Made by a program: the position numbers and the translations under genes | Notes under the pieces: model-generated | Databases searched by the model: none | Told to the model about the DNA's origin: nothing | What the model saw: the letters and a program-made list of their open reading frames with translations, nothing else | Assembly (NCBI RefSeq): GCF_958979055.1 | Contig: NC_084896.1 | Location: 3,968,001 to 4,032,000, forward strand | DNA from: Alnus glutinosa | Taxonomy: Eukaryota > Streptophyta > Magnoliopsida > Fagales > Betulaceae | Direction: 5' to 3' | DNA: 64,000 nucleotides | Part shown: piece by piece, positions 12,210-23,645 of the stretch | How positions within the stretch are numbered: the stretch's first letter is position 1 | Layout: each line of letters opens with the position of its first letter

Positions 12210-14500
12210 ATTGGACGACGAAGAATTCGAAACATTGGCAGCAGTGGGATAGGAACATATGGCTTAGGACAAATAATGTTATCAATGGGGGGTTTTTACG
12301 TACGTTTTAGTCATCTATCTCATATTGTACGGAATGTTTGTAGATTCCCTTGTAGATTTCAAAAAAGCTAATGCTAGGACGCAGGCTAACGACGAGGGTG
12401 GTAATTCTCCCATTCAAAAGTGGACAACGTACGGCTACAATGAGTCACTTTAAAGTTATATAGGATGCAACAATGGATTAGGATGCATGGAGGGAAAATG
12501 GGTATCGGTGTGGTGGTGAGAGACCATGAGGGTGACTGAGTGAAGTATTTGGCAACTTTACTAGCTCCTAGATTACACATAAGTGAGGGGTGATGCGGTC
12601 GTTTTGTGTACAAAAATATCAATAATAAAATTATCACTCACAATAGTATGAATCCTTGTAGGATATGGCTATATTGAGGGTGTCGAACCTCAAGGACAGC
12701 ATATGAATTGTTATCAAGTTTTTCAAGATTAAATATAACTTAATTAAAAAGAAATTTGATTTGATTTTGTTTATAGCTAAGTTAAATGCATAAAACTAAA
12801 GACATAAAAATAATGATTGTAGTAAATTAATAATTAGAGAAAAAATAGGGAATTGATTTCACCACTTACCGCATAACAATGATCAATCATAAATTAACAA
12901 GGAAAATTTATACTATGTATGATATAAGGCTCGTCTTACTCGAGTAGTCAAGAAATTACTTCTAAAAAATAAGTATAATCCATCTTCGGTTGGCATGGAC
13001 CATCCATCTAACCACTAAGATGCGGTACGACCCGTCTTCTCTAGGTATAGATTAGTTACGTCTTTAATAGGATATACACAATCAATGAAATAATATAACT
13101 CATCTTCAGTTGGTACGAACTGTCTACCTAAATTACACTAAACTAGGATGTAGTACAATTCGTCTTCTTTAGGCATGACTTATCTAACCCTCTTAATTAT
13201 ATATCAATTAAAACTATTGTATAACAATCATTCACATAATCACAGAAAATATGAAGAATTGAGTTCAATCAATATAAAAGACATTGTAAGACAAGATAAG
13301 AAATTCATAATGATTGAATATAAATATTAAGATCAATTCTCACAGTTATACAATCATCATGCAAATAGAAAATCTCAAATTAAAATACAATTAAACTATT
13401 GTTACTTGGAAAGGGCTACATCAACATCCTATTATGAATTTAGCCGCTCATCGTGGTGCTAGGATGACCTCCTGTCATGTTCTTCTCTTCTTCAACTTGT
13501 CAAGCCTTCAAGAAGAATTTTCTGTTTAAAGCTGAGCATATCTTCTCTTGAAGCTTAGAGGTCTATTTATAGAGATTAGGAGAGGCCTAAAAGTCCTAGG
13601 AATCGAAGTAAAATTGAAACTTAGTCTCTTAGTCCAAGTAGGAGATGGAAAATTCAATCCAAGTAGGAAAATGATTACAAATTCCTCCAGATTTGCGGTC
13701 ATTTATTTCGAGACGATTTTGTCATAGTAAACATCCGAATTAGGAAAAAACTATTTTTGACATATTTGTTGAATTTTTTTTATTAGCTTTCCAACGCCAT
13801 AAATTTAATTGCAATACGAGATCTGAGTATAAAGTTATGATCCAAACACTGAGACATGTGCAGAATCCAAATTTGAATCCAATTTGATTTTGACTTATAT
13901 TGGAGAAATTTCGATTTAATCATTCATTTGATTTGATTAAACTTAACCACATCATATATGTCTTCTATTATGATTGGCTAAACTTAACCATATCTTTTAG
14001 GTTTTCTCAAAGTGTGCTTTAAGCCCAAAATCAATTGAATTAATTGCATGTTTATTTAAAACTTGAAAACAATATATAAAATAACACAAAATCAAACAAA
14101 TAACAATGCTAGGGAATTAACATATGTAAGTTAATGAGCTTGAATGTGCAATATTCGACGCTTATCAAGGGACGTAATTTTTGCCAGGGAGTTGAGACAT
14201 CAAGAGGTGGAATTAGAAGGCGACGCTCTTCAGATCGTGCATGTATTGAAAAAGGAAATGAATAATTGGTGCAAGTATAACCAACTGATTGAAGATGCCA
14301 GAATTATATTGGATAGTTTGCAATTCTGAAATATGCATTATGTCGGAAGGGAGGCAAATTTAGTTGCTTGTAAGCTAGCTAGCCAAGAAAATGCTTTCTC
14401 TTATGGACGAACAAGTCCATATGGAAGAAGCCTCTCATTGTATTCGTGACATTATAGCTGCGAAATACAATACTCTTGCCTTTTCACATTAATGAAAGGA
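12210..14500 (+). pseudogene. LINE ORF2 C-terminal RNase H region, split into two parts
   Basis: Upstream part, 12440-12590: KMGIGVVVRDHEG, then YLATLLAP with stops between. Downstream part, 14172-14400: RDVIFARELRHQEVELEGDA, then DARIILDSLQF, a stop, and NMHYVGREANLVACKLAS. These are successive motifs of the RVT_3/RNase H-like domain at the end of plant LINE ORF2, including the EGDA catalytic-region motif and the REAN segment. The reading frame ends in the A-rich tail. It is inactive because of stops, frame changes and the LTR-like insertion. Confidence 0.75.
12591..14167 (-). mobile_element. LTR-like insertion (1,577 bp), probable solo LTR, nested in the LINE
   Basis: The segment begins TGATGCGG and ends CGCTTATCA, giving TGAT...ATCA ends. 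The flanking 5-mers AGGGG (12586-12590) and AGGGA (14168-14172) differ at one base, as expected for a slightly aged LTR-retrotransposon target duplication. Its removal makes the interrupted RNase H frame contiguous. A TATAAATAG box on the minus strand near 13561-13571 suggests that it is transcribed leftward. Two diverged direct repeats of about 90 bases (from about 12973 and 13093) lie inside. No protein domains are present, so it is a solo LTR or a non-autonomous element; the superfamily is not determined. Confidence 0.7.
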
Positions 14501-14553
14501 AGGCGTGAACGAATTCTAAAAAAAAAAAGAAAAAAAGTGGGTTCTAATACTCA

Positions 14554-15532
14554 TTCAAAGGTGTATGTTAAAAAAAATAAAAAAAAAAAAAAATCTAATT
14601 TCAGGCAGCTTATTGCAGTTAGCTACAGTAAAAATTATTAGATAAAGCTAAAATTCTGTGTTTTGAGAAATGCTAGCTTTTATTCCATATACAAGTTTGT
14701 CAAACGGTAAACTTGTGCTAAAAATTGTGAATTTGAGGCTCCAAGTATGTCTCCCATGTTCTTATCATTGTTTTGCTGTCTAGAGAATAAAGGAGGGAAC
14801 CATGTACGAGACCCAAAAGAAAAAGAAGAAAGAAAAAAATCGGGCTTTAACTGAAAAGATATGAGACTTTTGATTTTCTCTTTCTAGGGTTCTTCCGCAT
14901 GCTCCTATTAAAGTTATATGGTTTTTTCATAATGGGGGAGCTGAGCTAGCAGGTGTGGACAATTACTTTGTTACTGTCTACAAGAAGCCTTTGCGGGATA
15001 TGGCAGATTATTAGATTCCCTCACAATAATGCTTTTATTCATGTCTAGCAGCCTTTTTCACCCAACATTTTATCAACATCCTCAAACCCCCTACGTCACC
15101 CTCCTCCTTTTAATTATTAGGGTTTTGTCTGGTTGGCTTTTTGTCATATATTAATTCACCTCTCATAATCATACAACTGGTCTTGGGAATTAAGACATAT
15201 ATATGGTTGTGAAAAAGAAGCTTTAAACTATGCTCTCTCCTCTGCACGAATACCCTTTTTCTTTCATGACATATCGTTTTCATGATCTAAAACACAGCTA
15301 GAGAGAAAACCGGGAGCATCAAGGGGTTGCCATTTACATTTTGAAATGAAAATTTAAGCCATGGCTTTAATTTGGTCTCTTGGAATTCCAACAGGACTAG
15401 CTAGCTAGGGTACTCGTCATAAAGCAAATTGGGTAACAGTTAAGTTAAAGATACATAAATTGAAAGAATCTTTCGGGTGTAAAAGTTCTTTTAATTTCTT
15501 TGCTTGGTCTCAACTCTCAAGATGATGTTTGC
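14554..15532. other. Intergenic, nothing recognised
   Basis: AT-rich sequence with A-runs at about 14570-14595. No coding motif or repeat structure stands out. Confidence 0.4.
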
Positions 15533-15828
15533 TGTTGAAGTATATTATATTTTTCGTATATTTTTTATATTTAGTTGATCATATTGAAATACTATGTATT
15601 TATAGGTTAATTGTAATCAAATCTACCATATTTGTATTTACTCACTACCTTATAAATAGAGATCTTTGTATTATAGACAATCAAGTGAATGAGAGCACAA
15701 TGTAGTTATATAGGTCATTCAGAGTGGTGGACGTAGTTGTCTAACATCGAACCATCCGTAATTATTTATCTCAATTTCTTTTCTCTCTCGTGCTTATGCT
15801 ATTATTACCATAAAAATTTCCCCACAGA
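15533..15828 (+). mobile_element. Candidate copia-type solo LTR
   Basis: It begins TGTTGAAGTATATT, has CCTTATAAATAGAG (TATA) near 15650, then AGAGCACAATGTAG and ACCGAACC-like words, and fades near 15828 after TTTCCCCACA. The order U3, TATAAATAG, 'caatcaag-gagcacaatgtag' and so on parallels the better-defined LTR at 47935-48269, so the two are probably related. The right end and the 5-bp target duplication are not clear. Confidence 0.5.
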
Positions 15829-17011
15829 CCATTGCAGTGTACTTCTGTTGATGGGAGAGGAATGTGAGAGTTTTTTGAATCAATTCTTCGAGTGCTACAG
15901 ACTACAGAACATTATACATAGGGTTAGAGTTAGGATAAATTCTTTGTACAAGATTCAGCCTTCTTCTCTAAATAGGTGACTGGTGAGATGTATCAAAATT
16001 TATTGTGCATAGACAGTCTCTTGTCTTGCTCTAGCTTTGGGATTTTATGATTGGGATCTTGTGATCATTTGTTGTTCTTTATAGCCTTGTTTGCTGTTGT
16101 AAAGGCCCTGTGCATTGTATTGCTTGAATTTTTGTTTTCTTTTTTTATTTGAATAAAAATAGATGTCTGAAACTTTCAGTTCCATTATCATGATCAGTGA
16201 TCACCACTGTTTAAAGCAGTCCTTAATGCAGTCCCCATTCAAATTATACAGTTAGACTTGGGATATTCACCATCATAAATCTGAAAGTACGTGGGTAAAA
16301 GAAGATGCAATGGATATAGGAATAGGCCCTCGATCGATCTCCATTTCAACTCAAAGTATCAAATTTTGCTTTCTTTGTATTTAATTGTAACAGTCTATAT
16401 GATTTCACGTCAATCATTTAAAATTTCATACCAACTGATGTTAAGCATTTAAGAAGCTATTTAAAATACATTACGTTTACCGATCTCTATTGTCACCGCA
16501 ACATTATTCCGTGAAAAATTCCCAGACCACCATTATCTCAGTATTATTGGATTGTTTAACATTTCAAATAAGGAAGGTGACTTTTTCTGTACGTTGTTGG
16601 ACGTTGCACTCCAGAAGATGAGGCTTAATGCAAATAAAAAATAGAGAGTAATGATGTTTAGATGTAGAAAGAGAACAAAGCATATGGCAGCCTGGCTAGA
16701 AGTACAAAATTCCGAATATTTCATACAACTCTTTTTTTTTTTTCTTTTTTTTTTTGACATAATTAACAAAGGCCGTAAACTAAATAAAAGAGACAGAGAA
16801 AGTTACACGAAGCAGAACAAGATCTGTGCTTTTATGGAATGGAGATGGCTGTTGGCCAAATGCATTTATCTCCTCTGTCTATTGTCTAAGTAAGCAAAAG
16901 ATGCAATGACATAACATGCATGATCGATCATGGCGTTTAGGTAGCTAGTGATTCTGATATGTAAGCCATTGGAGGTAACTCAGCAGATCGAAGTGGGTGT
17001 ACGTGGGCAAA
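15829..17011. other. Intergenic region downstream of the auxin carrier gene
   Basis: This holds the 3' flank of the minus-strand carrier gene (its 3' UTR would lie just below 17012) and AT-rich sequence. No other gene recognised. Confidence 0.4.
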
Positions 17012-20000
17012 TCAAGGACTGTGATGGTGGGGGTTGGGGTGGCGGAGAGGAGGAGGCGCTGTGGCATTGAGTAGGTGAGGTGGTGGTGGTAGCGGCGGAG
17101 GGCATTGGTAACACTTTGTGAAGAGCCCAAATGTGTCAATCTGGCGTACGAAGTTTGTCACGCTCGCCCACCCACCGAATCCAAACCCAACCACCAGCAC
17201 CCAAACCACCACAAACACATTGATCGTATACGCCCCTACCCACCTCCCCACGAACTTTGGTGGCTGATCCACTGCATTCTGCATCACAAACAGTGCGTTA
17301 GACCGTATTCTAATCAATCAGTACTGTACATTCTGTACCCAATACCCATGATCAGTTTGTATAATTGTATGCAATGCATTAATACGTATATGAATACCAG
17401 ACAAGAGTCGCAGACTAAACAGGTGCAGATATTTTCCCTGACAGATACGAACAGATATTCTGGATCATTGTTGCAGCACGAATCTCGGGCCTTTATGCAT
17501 TGTAGCAGCCAAAATTTATGACTTTTTCTCTAGGGTATTTAGATAAATTGGAAACAGAGTAAAATCCCAAATATTATCAGTTTAGGAGAATGCCCCGCAG
17601 CTGGTCTGCTAGACTGTGACCATACGGCACCAATCTGTATTCCTTGTTCTTTACACTACACTTTCTTAAATAACAAATTTAAGTCTTACTCTGTTCATGG
17701 TCAGTCAAACATCTGACACGAAGCTTAAGTTTGAAAAAGAATATGTTTCTCAGGTGCTGCAAATGGCTAAAGTGATCATAAATGCATGCAATGGTGTACA
17801 GGGGATCAAGATTATAGAGTACGGTACCTCTCGGGCAGCCGCTGATTTGAAGGTGAAGATATGGGCCAGAGCGGGGATGATGTAGACAGTGAAGCTAACG
17901 AGAAGTGATCCAACGGTGGAGTTGATGGGACCAAAGAATGGGAAGATAATGGCCAGGAACCATATGGGGACGACCACGGGCAATCTTGCTGCCGCACGCT
18001 TGCATAGGCTCTTGCACTCATGCAACCCTATAGCTTTTTCCCACACAAAGTATAAGGGCGTGCATGCAAACCCAAATGTTATGAACTGTACAAACGCCAA
18101 AAAAAAAAATGATCATTATAGATTTCTAGAAGAAATTAATTAATTTATATTAATTAATGTATTAAATATGTGCATGCCTGGTGGATGAGCATTAAAACGA
18201 CAGCCATGTCTCTGAAGGGTGATCTTGGGAGCAGAGAGAAAGCGTTGGAGTGGTCGAGAAGCATGTCTCCAAATGCCCAATATACTGCTGATGCAGAGGG
18301 AAGCGTCAGTGTGAGCACATACAGAGTAGCCAGCAAATATATGGCCTTGAACTTCTGAGGCTTCCACATTGCGTGCATGATTTCCCTGACCAACCAAAAA
18401 TTTATCATCTTTAGCAGAGACTAGCAGTATGTTTAACTTCTGCTCTGTATATGTTACAAAAAAAAAAATTCAAAGCATTTTTCGTTGTACTCTTTTTTGT
18501 TCGGTTCCAATCTGGGTCGAAGGAATCCTCTAAACTAGTCTATTAAACTAACATGCGTTCAAAATGTTACGCACATACCAGAATGTCATGTATTTTGAAC
18601 AGTTTAATATACCTAACTGCAATGAACAATGCTAATTCAACCTTGGGTTATATGGGCCTAGCTAGCTAGCGTACATAGAATTCCTATAGTTGAAAAAGAA
18701 GGCATCCTCTGTATATGGGAAAAGGGCTCAATACTATAGAGCTTTGTCACAAAGCCCATGATGTAGTAATTAAGAGGACATCAGAGATTTTCTTTTGGTT
18801 ATTGTTACATATGAACATGACTAGAAAAACTGGCTGAGTTTTTTTTCTAGATTTGTTTTAACTTTTGGTGCCGATCTAGGATTCACTGATCAATCTGGAC
18901 CCCCCACTGGCCTCTTCTCCCGATAAAAGCAAAAGCAAGAAAGAAAGAGTATTGGCTTTCTACATGAAAAAGGAAGAGAAGGGTTCCCAAGAAAAAAAAA
19001 AAAAAAAAGACTTTTTCCCTCCCACGCCTAAGAAAGGGCAATCAGGGAATAAGAAGTTTTTATAATAATTGAGAATATTTGGGAAATAATAATAACCCTT
19101 CAGATAATTAAAGAATATTGGCTATTAGATTACATGGTCAGATCATGTCTATAGGCATGAAGGTTTAGTCACTTTCAAAATGACGTTAAGCCCTTTGTTT
19201 CATATTTCTAGCTATTTTTTATTTCTGTTATGATCTATCACTAGGGTCAACAGGCAAATGAGGAGCAAGATACATGAGCAGATTCGTAAATAACGTAACA
19301 GACACTGATTTCTGTATTCGAGCTTGTCTTACACAGTAACAGCATGTCCCCCAAATGTGTATAGAATGTTTGTGGCCCCTGTGAAGTATAACACTAGCTT
19401 GGTCGGACCCGAATGCTTAACACCCTCAACCTGTTGTAGAATACACACATAAAATAGTCCTTAGCAGAAATCAATAATAAAAAACCTTAGAAACAAGCTT
19501 ATGTTCTCAACATTCTTGTGCTTTTTAGTTGTTTAATAGACTGTTATATGTCCGTCGTATAAATGGAATGACGGGGAGATGAAAAACGCTAACATGGTAA
19601 TTACCTGGCCATGGAGGAGGGAGGCAATGGTGAGATACCAAGCAGTGTAAGTGGTCATCACGAGGCCTAAAAAGGACCAAATCCTGTAGTTGTGGAAGGA
19701 AGGAATAAAGACAGTGGTGGCACAGCAAGCTCCGAAGATGTAAGTCCAAGTCCTCTTGTCTAGATTATCATTTATGTAATATATGTTGCTGCGATAATAA
19801 AAAAGATGCCCATTTGCAGAAAATTGATCAGATTAATTTGTTTATCAGGAAAAACTCATATAAAACGAGGATAGAGTTAAGGGTAGGGTCAGAATGGCAG
19901 CCTGGCATGGCTATATATACCTTGCACAAGCTATGAGTTGAATGACAGATCCAAACAGAAGAAAAGTGCAGTTAAATGCCAAGCCCACGTTCCTCCAGTG

Positions 20001-20592
20001 CTTTCCAAGGAGCCCATCAAGAACCTCAAACCACTACATGATCAGGAACCCCATGTGAGAAACCAGTAAATATATTGCAAAAACAAGAGGGAATGGAAAC
20101 AAGGTTAAAGATCGATCAGTGAAACCTGGATGACATGGTTCCTGAAATCAACTTTTTCTCTTTCTTTTCTGGTTCTGTATTCTACATAGAGCACGCTAAT
20201 GAGATATGCTGTCCAGCTCCCCAGCAAGCCGTAGAAGAGCTGAAAGAGTATGCCAGATAGCATTCCCAGCTGGGAAAATGAGTATGGCAATGTAAGCAGA
20301 ACTTGAGCCACCTGAAACAAATAAAAAAAACAAAACAGACCCAGAAACCATTAGCAAATTACTTTAACGTACAAGAACGCATATATGCTCGATCTGTTTA
20401 CAAGGAGAAAGAAAGATGATGAATTGCCTGGTTTGAAGCACAGCTAAACCAAGCATCATAGGCAGAACCACCATGCCAAAAGAAGTTAGATAGCTTGGCT
20501 TTGACATCCTTGGGCTTCCCTTCAGTCTCCATTTCAACATAATTGCCTGCTATCACAGTCTCCACCACCTTATCCGATGCCATGTCTGTCAT
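17012..20592 (-). CDS. LAX2: Auxin influx carrier, AUX1/LAX family (LAX2-like), eight coding exons
   Basis: Coding exons: 20592-20428, 20311-20126, 20033-19921, 19788-19605, 19430-19333, 19.. continuing 18385-18178, 18085-17828 and 17278-17012. Starting at the second Met (20583) the product is 489 residues, normal for the family; starting at 20592 adds MTD. The second Met has the better start context. Conserved segments in order: FWHGGSAYDAWFSCASNQ (exon 1), LPYSFSQLGMLSG (exon 2), NYRIWSF (exon 4), IMHAMWKPQKF (exon 6), ARLPVVVPIWFLA (exon 7), IDTFGLFTKCYQCPPP (exon 8). This is an AAAP-family membrane protein importing IAA with protons at the plasma membrane. The N terminus (NYVEMETEGKPKDVK) is most like LAX2, and the neighbouring cold-shock gene supports this. 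All exon phases agree. Introns 1 and 6 start with GC instead of GT. Confidence 0.95.
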
Positions 20593-20675
20593 TCCTATAG
20601 TACTGATAGTGGGGGGATTCAATGAAAATGGGGGCTTGAGATTGGAAATGGGGATATATGGAGGTGGGGGTCTAT

Positions 20676-20697
20676 AGTGGGTATATATATACAAGAC
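20676..20697 (-). promoter_or_regulatory. TATA box of the auxin carrier gene
   Basis: The minus strand reads TTGTATATATATACCC about 90 bases before the start codon. A start of transcription near 20650 would exclude the in-frame Met codon at 20694, which lies in the box itself. This supports the start at 20592 or 20583. A single GAGACA word (an auxin-response-type core) occurs at 21375-21380, about 690 bases upstream, which could be chance. Confidence 0.6.
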
Positions 20698-20699
20698 AC

Positions 20700-23459
20700 C
20701 GAGGGTGGGAAAGCCTGTGTTTGAAAGGTATTTTAGAGAGAGCGGTTTTGGGAAGCGCGAGTGAGTCCGCTTTTTGTTTGCGGTGGCCTTAGACGGAATC
20801 CCCTGCTTCTCGACCCCTTTTTTGTAATTAAAAATTTTTTGTCGTTCAGCTTATATTATTATTAAATTAAGTTTTTTTAATTGCAATTTGTTTAGTGAGC
20901 GTGAGTGGTTTGTCCGCACGAGCGGGTTTCCCGTTTCCCGAGCTGATAATTAATTACCACATTCCTTCGTGATATTCCCAAACTATCCCTGTTTTATGGC
21001 CGGTATGCCTTTGAAATTTGGCCGATATGTGACCAAGTTTTCAAACGAGAAATTGTAGGGGCACTAAATCTTTTATTAATATATGAATATTAAAATAAAG
21101 TGAAATTTATTTGGTACCCTTATAATTTTTCTTATCAAATTATGATCTTTAAGAAGACAATATTGCGCACTACAACATATTCCGAGGGGCTTTAGTTTGT
21201 GCCCTGTGACTGTGTGTACATGGTACAAGTTAGAGTGTCACGTATATTTAATTATTATTAATGGAGTACCCCGACTTGCGTCCTCTGTGTATGGAACAGG
21301 CCAGGCAAGCAATTAATTTCTCTTACAGAATATCTTAACAAAAATGAAAAAAAGAAAAAAAAGAAAAGAGAAGAGAGACAAACTAAAAGGAGTAAGAGTA
21401 CGATTGACATTACGTTAGTAAATAGAGCTTTTAAAGCAACCAAAAAAAAAAAAAAAAAAAAAAAATTTTGAAAAAAGCTTTATTATTAGGATCCATTTAA
21501 GTTTGCGATTTCAAAATGTGTGATTTGAAACCGTAATTTTTAAAAATGCGGTTAAGCGTTTGGCAAAATCGCAGTTTAGTCTATAAAATTACACCCTTGC
21601 CTTTTACAATTTCATTACGATTAATTCTTGAATTTGGTAAAGAAGATATAGTGGTATACATATATGTTGCTTGTGGGGGGTTATTGCAGTAAATTGAAGA
21701 TGGGGATCGAGTTTCTTAAGGGAAATATTGTGTTTGTAGAAGAACAAGGTAGCTAGGGATAAAAACAGAAATGATCGAGCAAAGGAAATTATAACAAAGT
21801 AGACCACATGATTGCACCCAAACGGGCGTGGTCGCTTTACAAGAAGAAGAAAGCTGCTTTTATCACATGGCCTAAGCTCTTTGTGTGGACTCGAGAATCC
21901 GCCCCCCTAAATCCAAACCCCATTTCATAAAAACTGTTCCTCATATGACTTATTGACATGGAGTTTACATTAAATATATATTTAACTCACAAACATATGG
22001 ACAATATCAGAATATATTTAGAGACTTGTTACACCATGTGCCCTTGGAAATCCCCATCCCCTTGGGAACATTTACTAGTATTCTTCTTCTTCTTCAAGCT
22101 AAGGGTAACTAGCTAGCTAGCTAGATCTTTTGTTTTAAGTGCGAAGACATAACTATTGATTCAAAAGTTTCTCTTAACCTTTAGGATCGCAAAACTCCTC
22201 CACACTGCCGAATCCGACATCTACCGTGACGTGATAGATGCTTGTTATGATATTGGCCAATTGTTAAGGACTTGGCCATTGATCCAAAAGACTTAATTAG
22301 GACGGTTAAATACTGATTTGGTCAAACCCTAATTAGTTCCGAGAGAGGATTTTTGTTTAAGTTGTTATACGGGGCTTGGAAAATGCAAAAATTGCTATGA
22401 AAGGACATGCAAATAAAATGACACATGCTTGGGACAAACAGTGTGGAAACTAGAGCCTCCAAAAGCAAAAGAAAAGAGTTATCCTAAAAGGACTATAGAT
22501 TTGAGGGATCATGGTGAGGAAAATATGGTTTTGGTAAGAAAAATATAACATAAAATATATAGTAAATCAAAGGACTACAAAATTCCAAACATGAGGGGTA
22601 CTAGCTAGCAATATTAATTAATTAAAAGTTATAGTATATATCATTTACCCCTCTTTTGCTGTCTTTTTGTCTAAGTCTACCTTTTGAATTTGAACAAGTC
22701 ACCTTGAGAGATTATTGGTTATCTTTCTTTCATCTCGTGATGATAAACCATAATGAGTTTGTCTTCTTATAAATTAAGAAAACCCCTCTTACCTTTAATA
22801 ACTGATATTATGAGAAAAGCATGAGTTCATGGTCTAAAAAGCTTTGTTTTGGTGCAGTGCAACATATTCATAGGCTTTGTTGGACACCCACATCTACTAC
22901 TTGTGTTGTCATGCTTTCTAGTCTCTGGGACCAGAAACATTCCCTGTTACTTCTGTCTCCTTGACCACATGTACTACAGCTAGCGCATATATACATTTGT
23001 TCCTGTTTGATTTTATAACATAATCTTCCCGCCCTTAACTTGATGGTTATTAATATCAAATGAATGAAGATTAATTACAATTCTGATATGTTACCGTTGG
23101 ATCAACTAATGAGTCTGCCTGGTATATATGCAGATTTGGAAGCAACTTCAAAGCAAAATGATCATGTCTTTATTAATAAAATTTTGCTTTACTCCTACAT
23201 CTTATTGTAGCACAAAAAGTTCAATTACTTTACTGTTGGATGGTGTCTCTCTTAGCAATATTGCTTGATTCGTGGTCACCTTATTCACCATGATTAATGC
23301 ATGAAATAGTCCCCTTTATACTTGTCTTCCTTAAAAGCTATCTTTTTTGGAGCTGTATTTATAAAAACTTATCATAATTTAAAGAGATAAAAGGAAAGAG
23401 AGAAAGACACATAGATTAATTAGGAAATAAAACTAAAGAAACAAACTATTAAAAGGGAA
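20700..23459. other. Upstream region of the auxin carrier gene
   Basis: Mostly AT-rich, with A-runs near 21440-21465. It contains the short Tourist-like element listed separately. No further coding region recognised. Confidence 0.4.
21489..21597. mobile_element. Short, internally deleted copy of a Tourist-like MITE
   Basis: TTTGCGATTTCAAAATGTGTGA, GCGTTTGGCAAAATCGCAG and a terminal ACACCCTT match, in the same order, parts of the complete copy at 42115-42430. About two thirds of the element is missing. Confidence 0.55.
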
Positions 23460-23461
23460 AT

Positions 23462-23616
23462 GATTTTTCTACATTACATTACCCTACATCAACTCTACAC
23501 CAATACACATAGGGTATGGACCCCATGCATGTAAGTCTCATATACATGGGTCCCACACCCAATGTGTCTTGGTATAGAGTTGATGTAGAATAATGTGATG
23601 TAGGAATAACACATCC
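23462..23616. mobile_element. Palindromic MITE, about 155 bp
   Basis: Left arm TTCTACATTACATTACCC and CTACATCAACTCTACACCAA is matched inverted by TTGGTATAGAGTTGATGTAG and ATAATGTGATGTAGGAA on the right. The loop holds GGTATGGACCCCATG and CATGGGTCCCACACCC, which also pair weakly. Confidence 0.7.
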
Positions 23617-23645
23617 CCTATGAAAATACATGGTGGCTACATAAG

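Larger units (their letters stand above)
11931..14553 (+). mobile_element. 5'-truncated LINE insertion with perfect 18-bp target-site duplication
   Basis: An 18-base direct repeat, AGTGGGTTCTAATACTCA, lies at 11931-11948 and again at 14536-14553, the second copy directly after a poly(A) tail at about 14520-14536. Between them, on the plus strand, is the 3' end of a LINE ORF2: a zinc-binding segment VDDPLCPICG near 12046-12075, a region like the ORF2 linker (LDDEEFET) near 12211, the start of an RNase H domain (KMGIGVVVRDHEG) near 12498-12535, and the rest of RNase H at about 14172-14400. Stops and frameshifts make it non-functional. The RNase H part is split by a later insertion at 12591-14167. 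Without that insertion the LINE copy is only about 1 kb. Confidence 0.85.

Noticed and set aside
20593-20694. In-frame Met at 20694 as start of the auxin carrier
   Set aside because: The codon lies in the TATA box and the added residues (Pro-rich) have no counterpart in LAX proteins.
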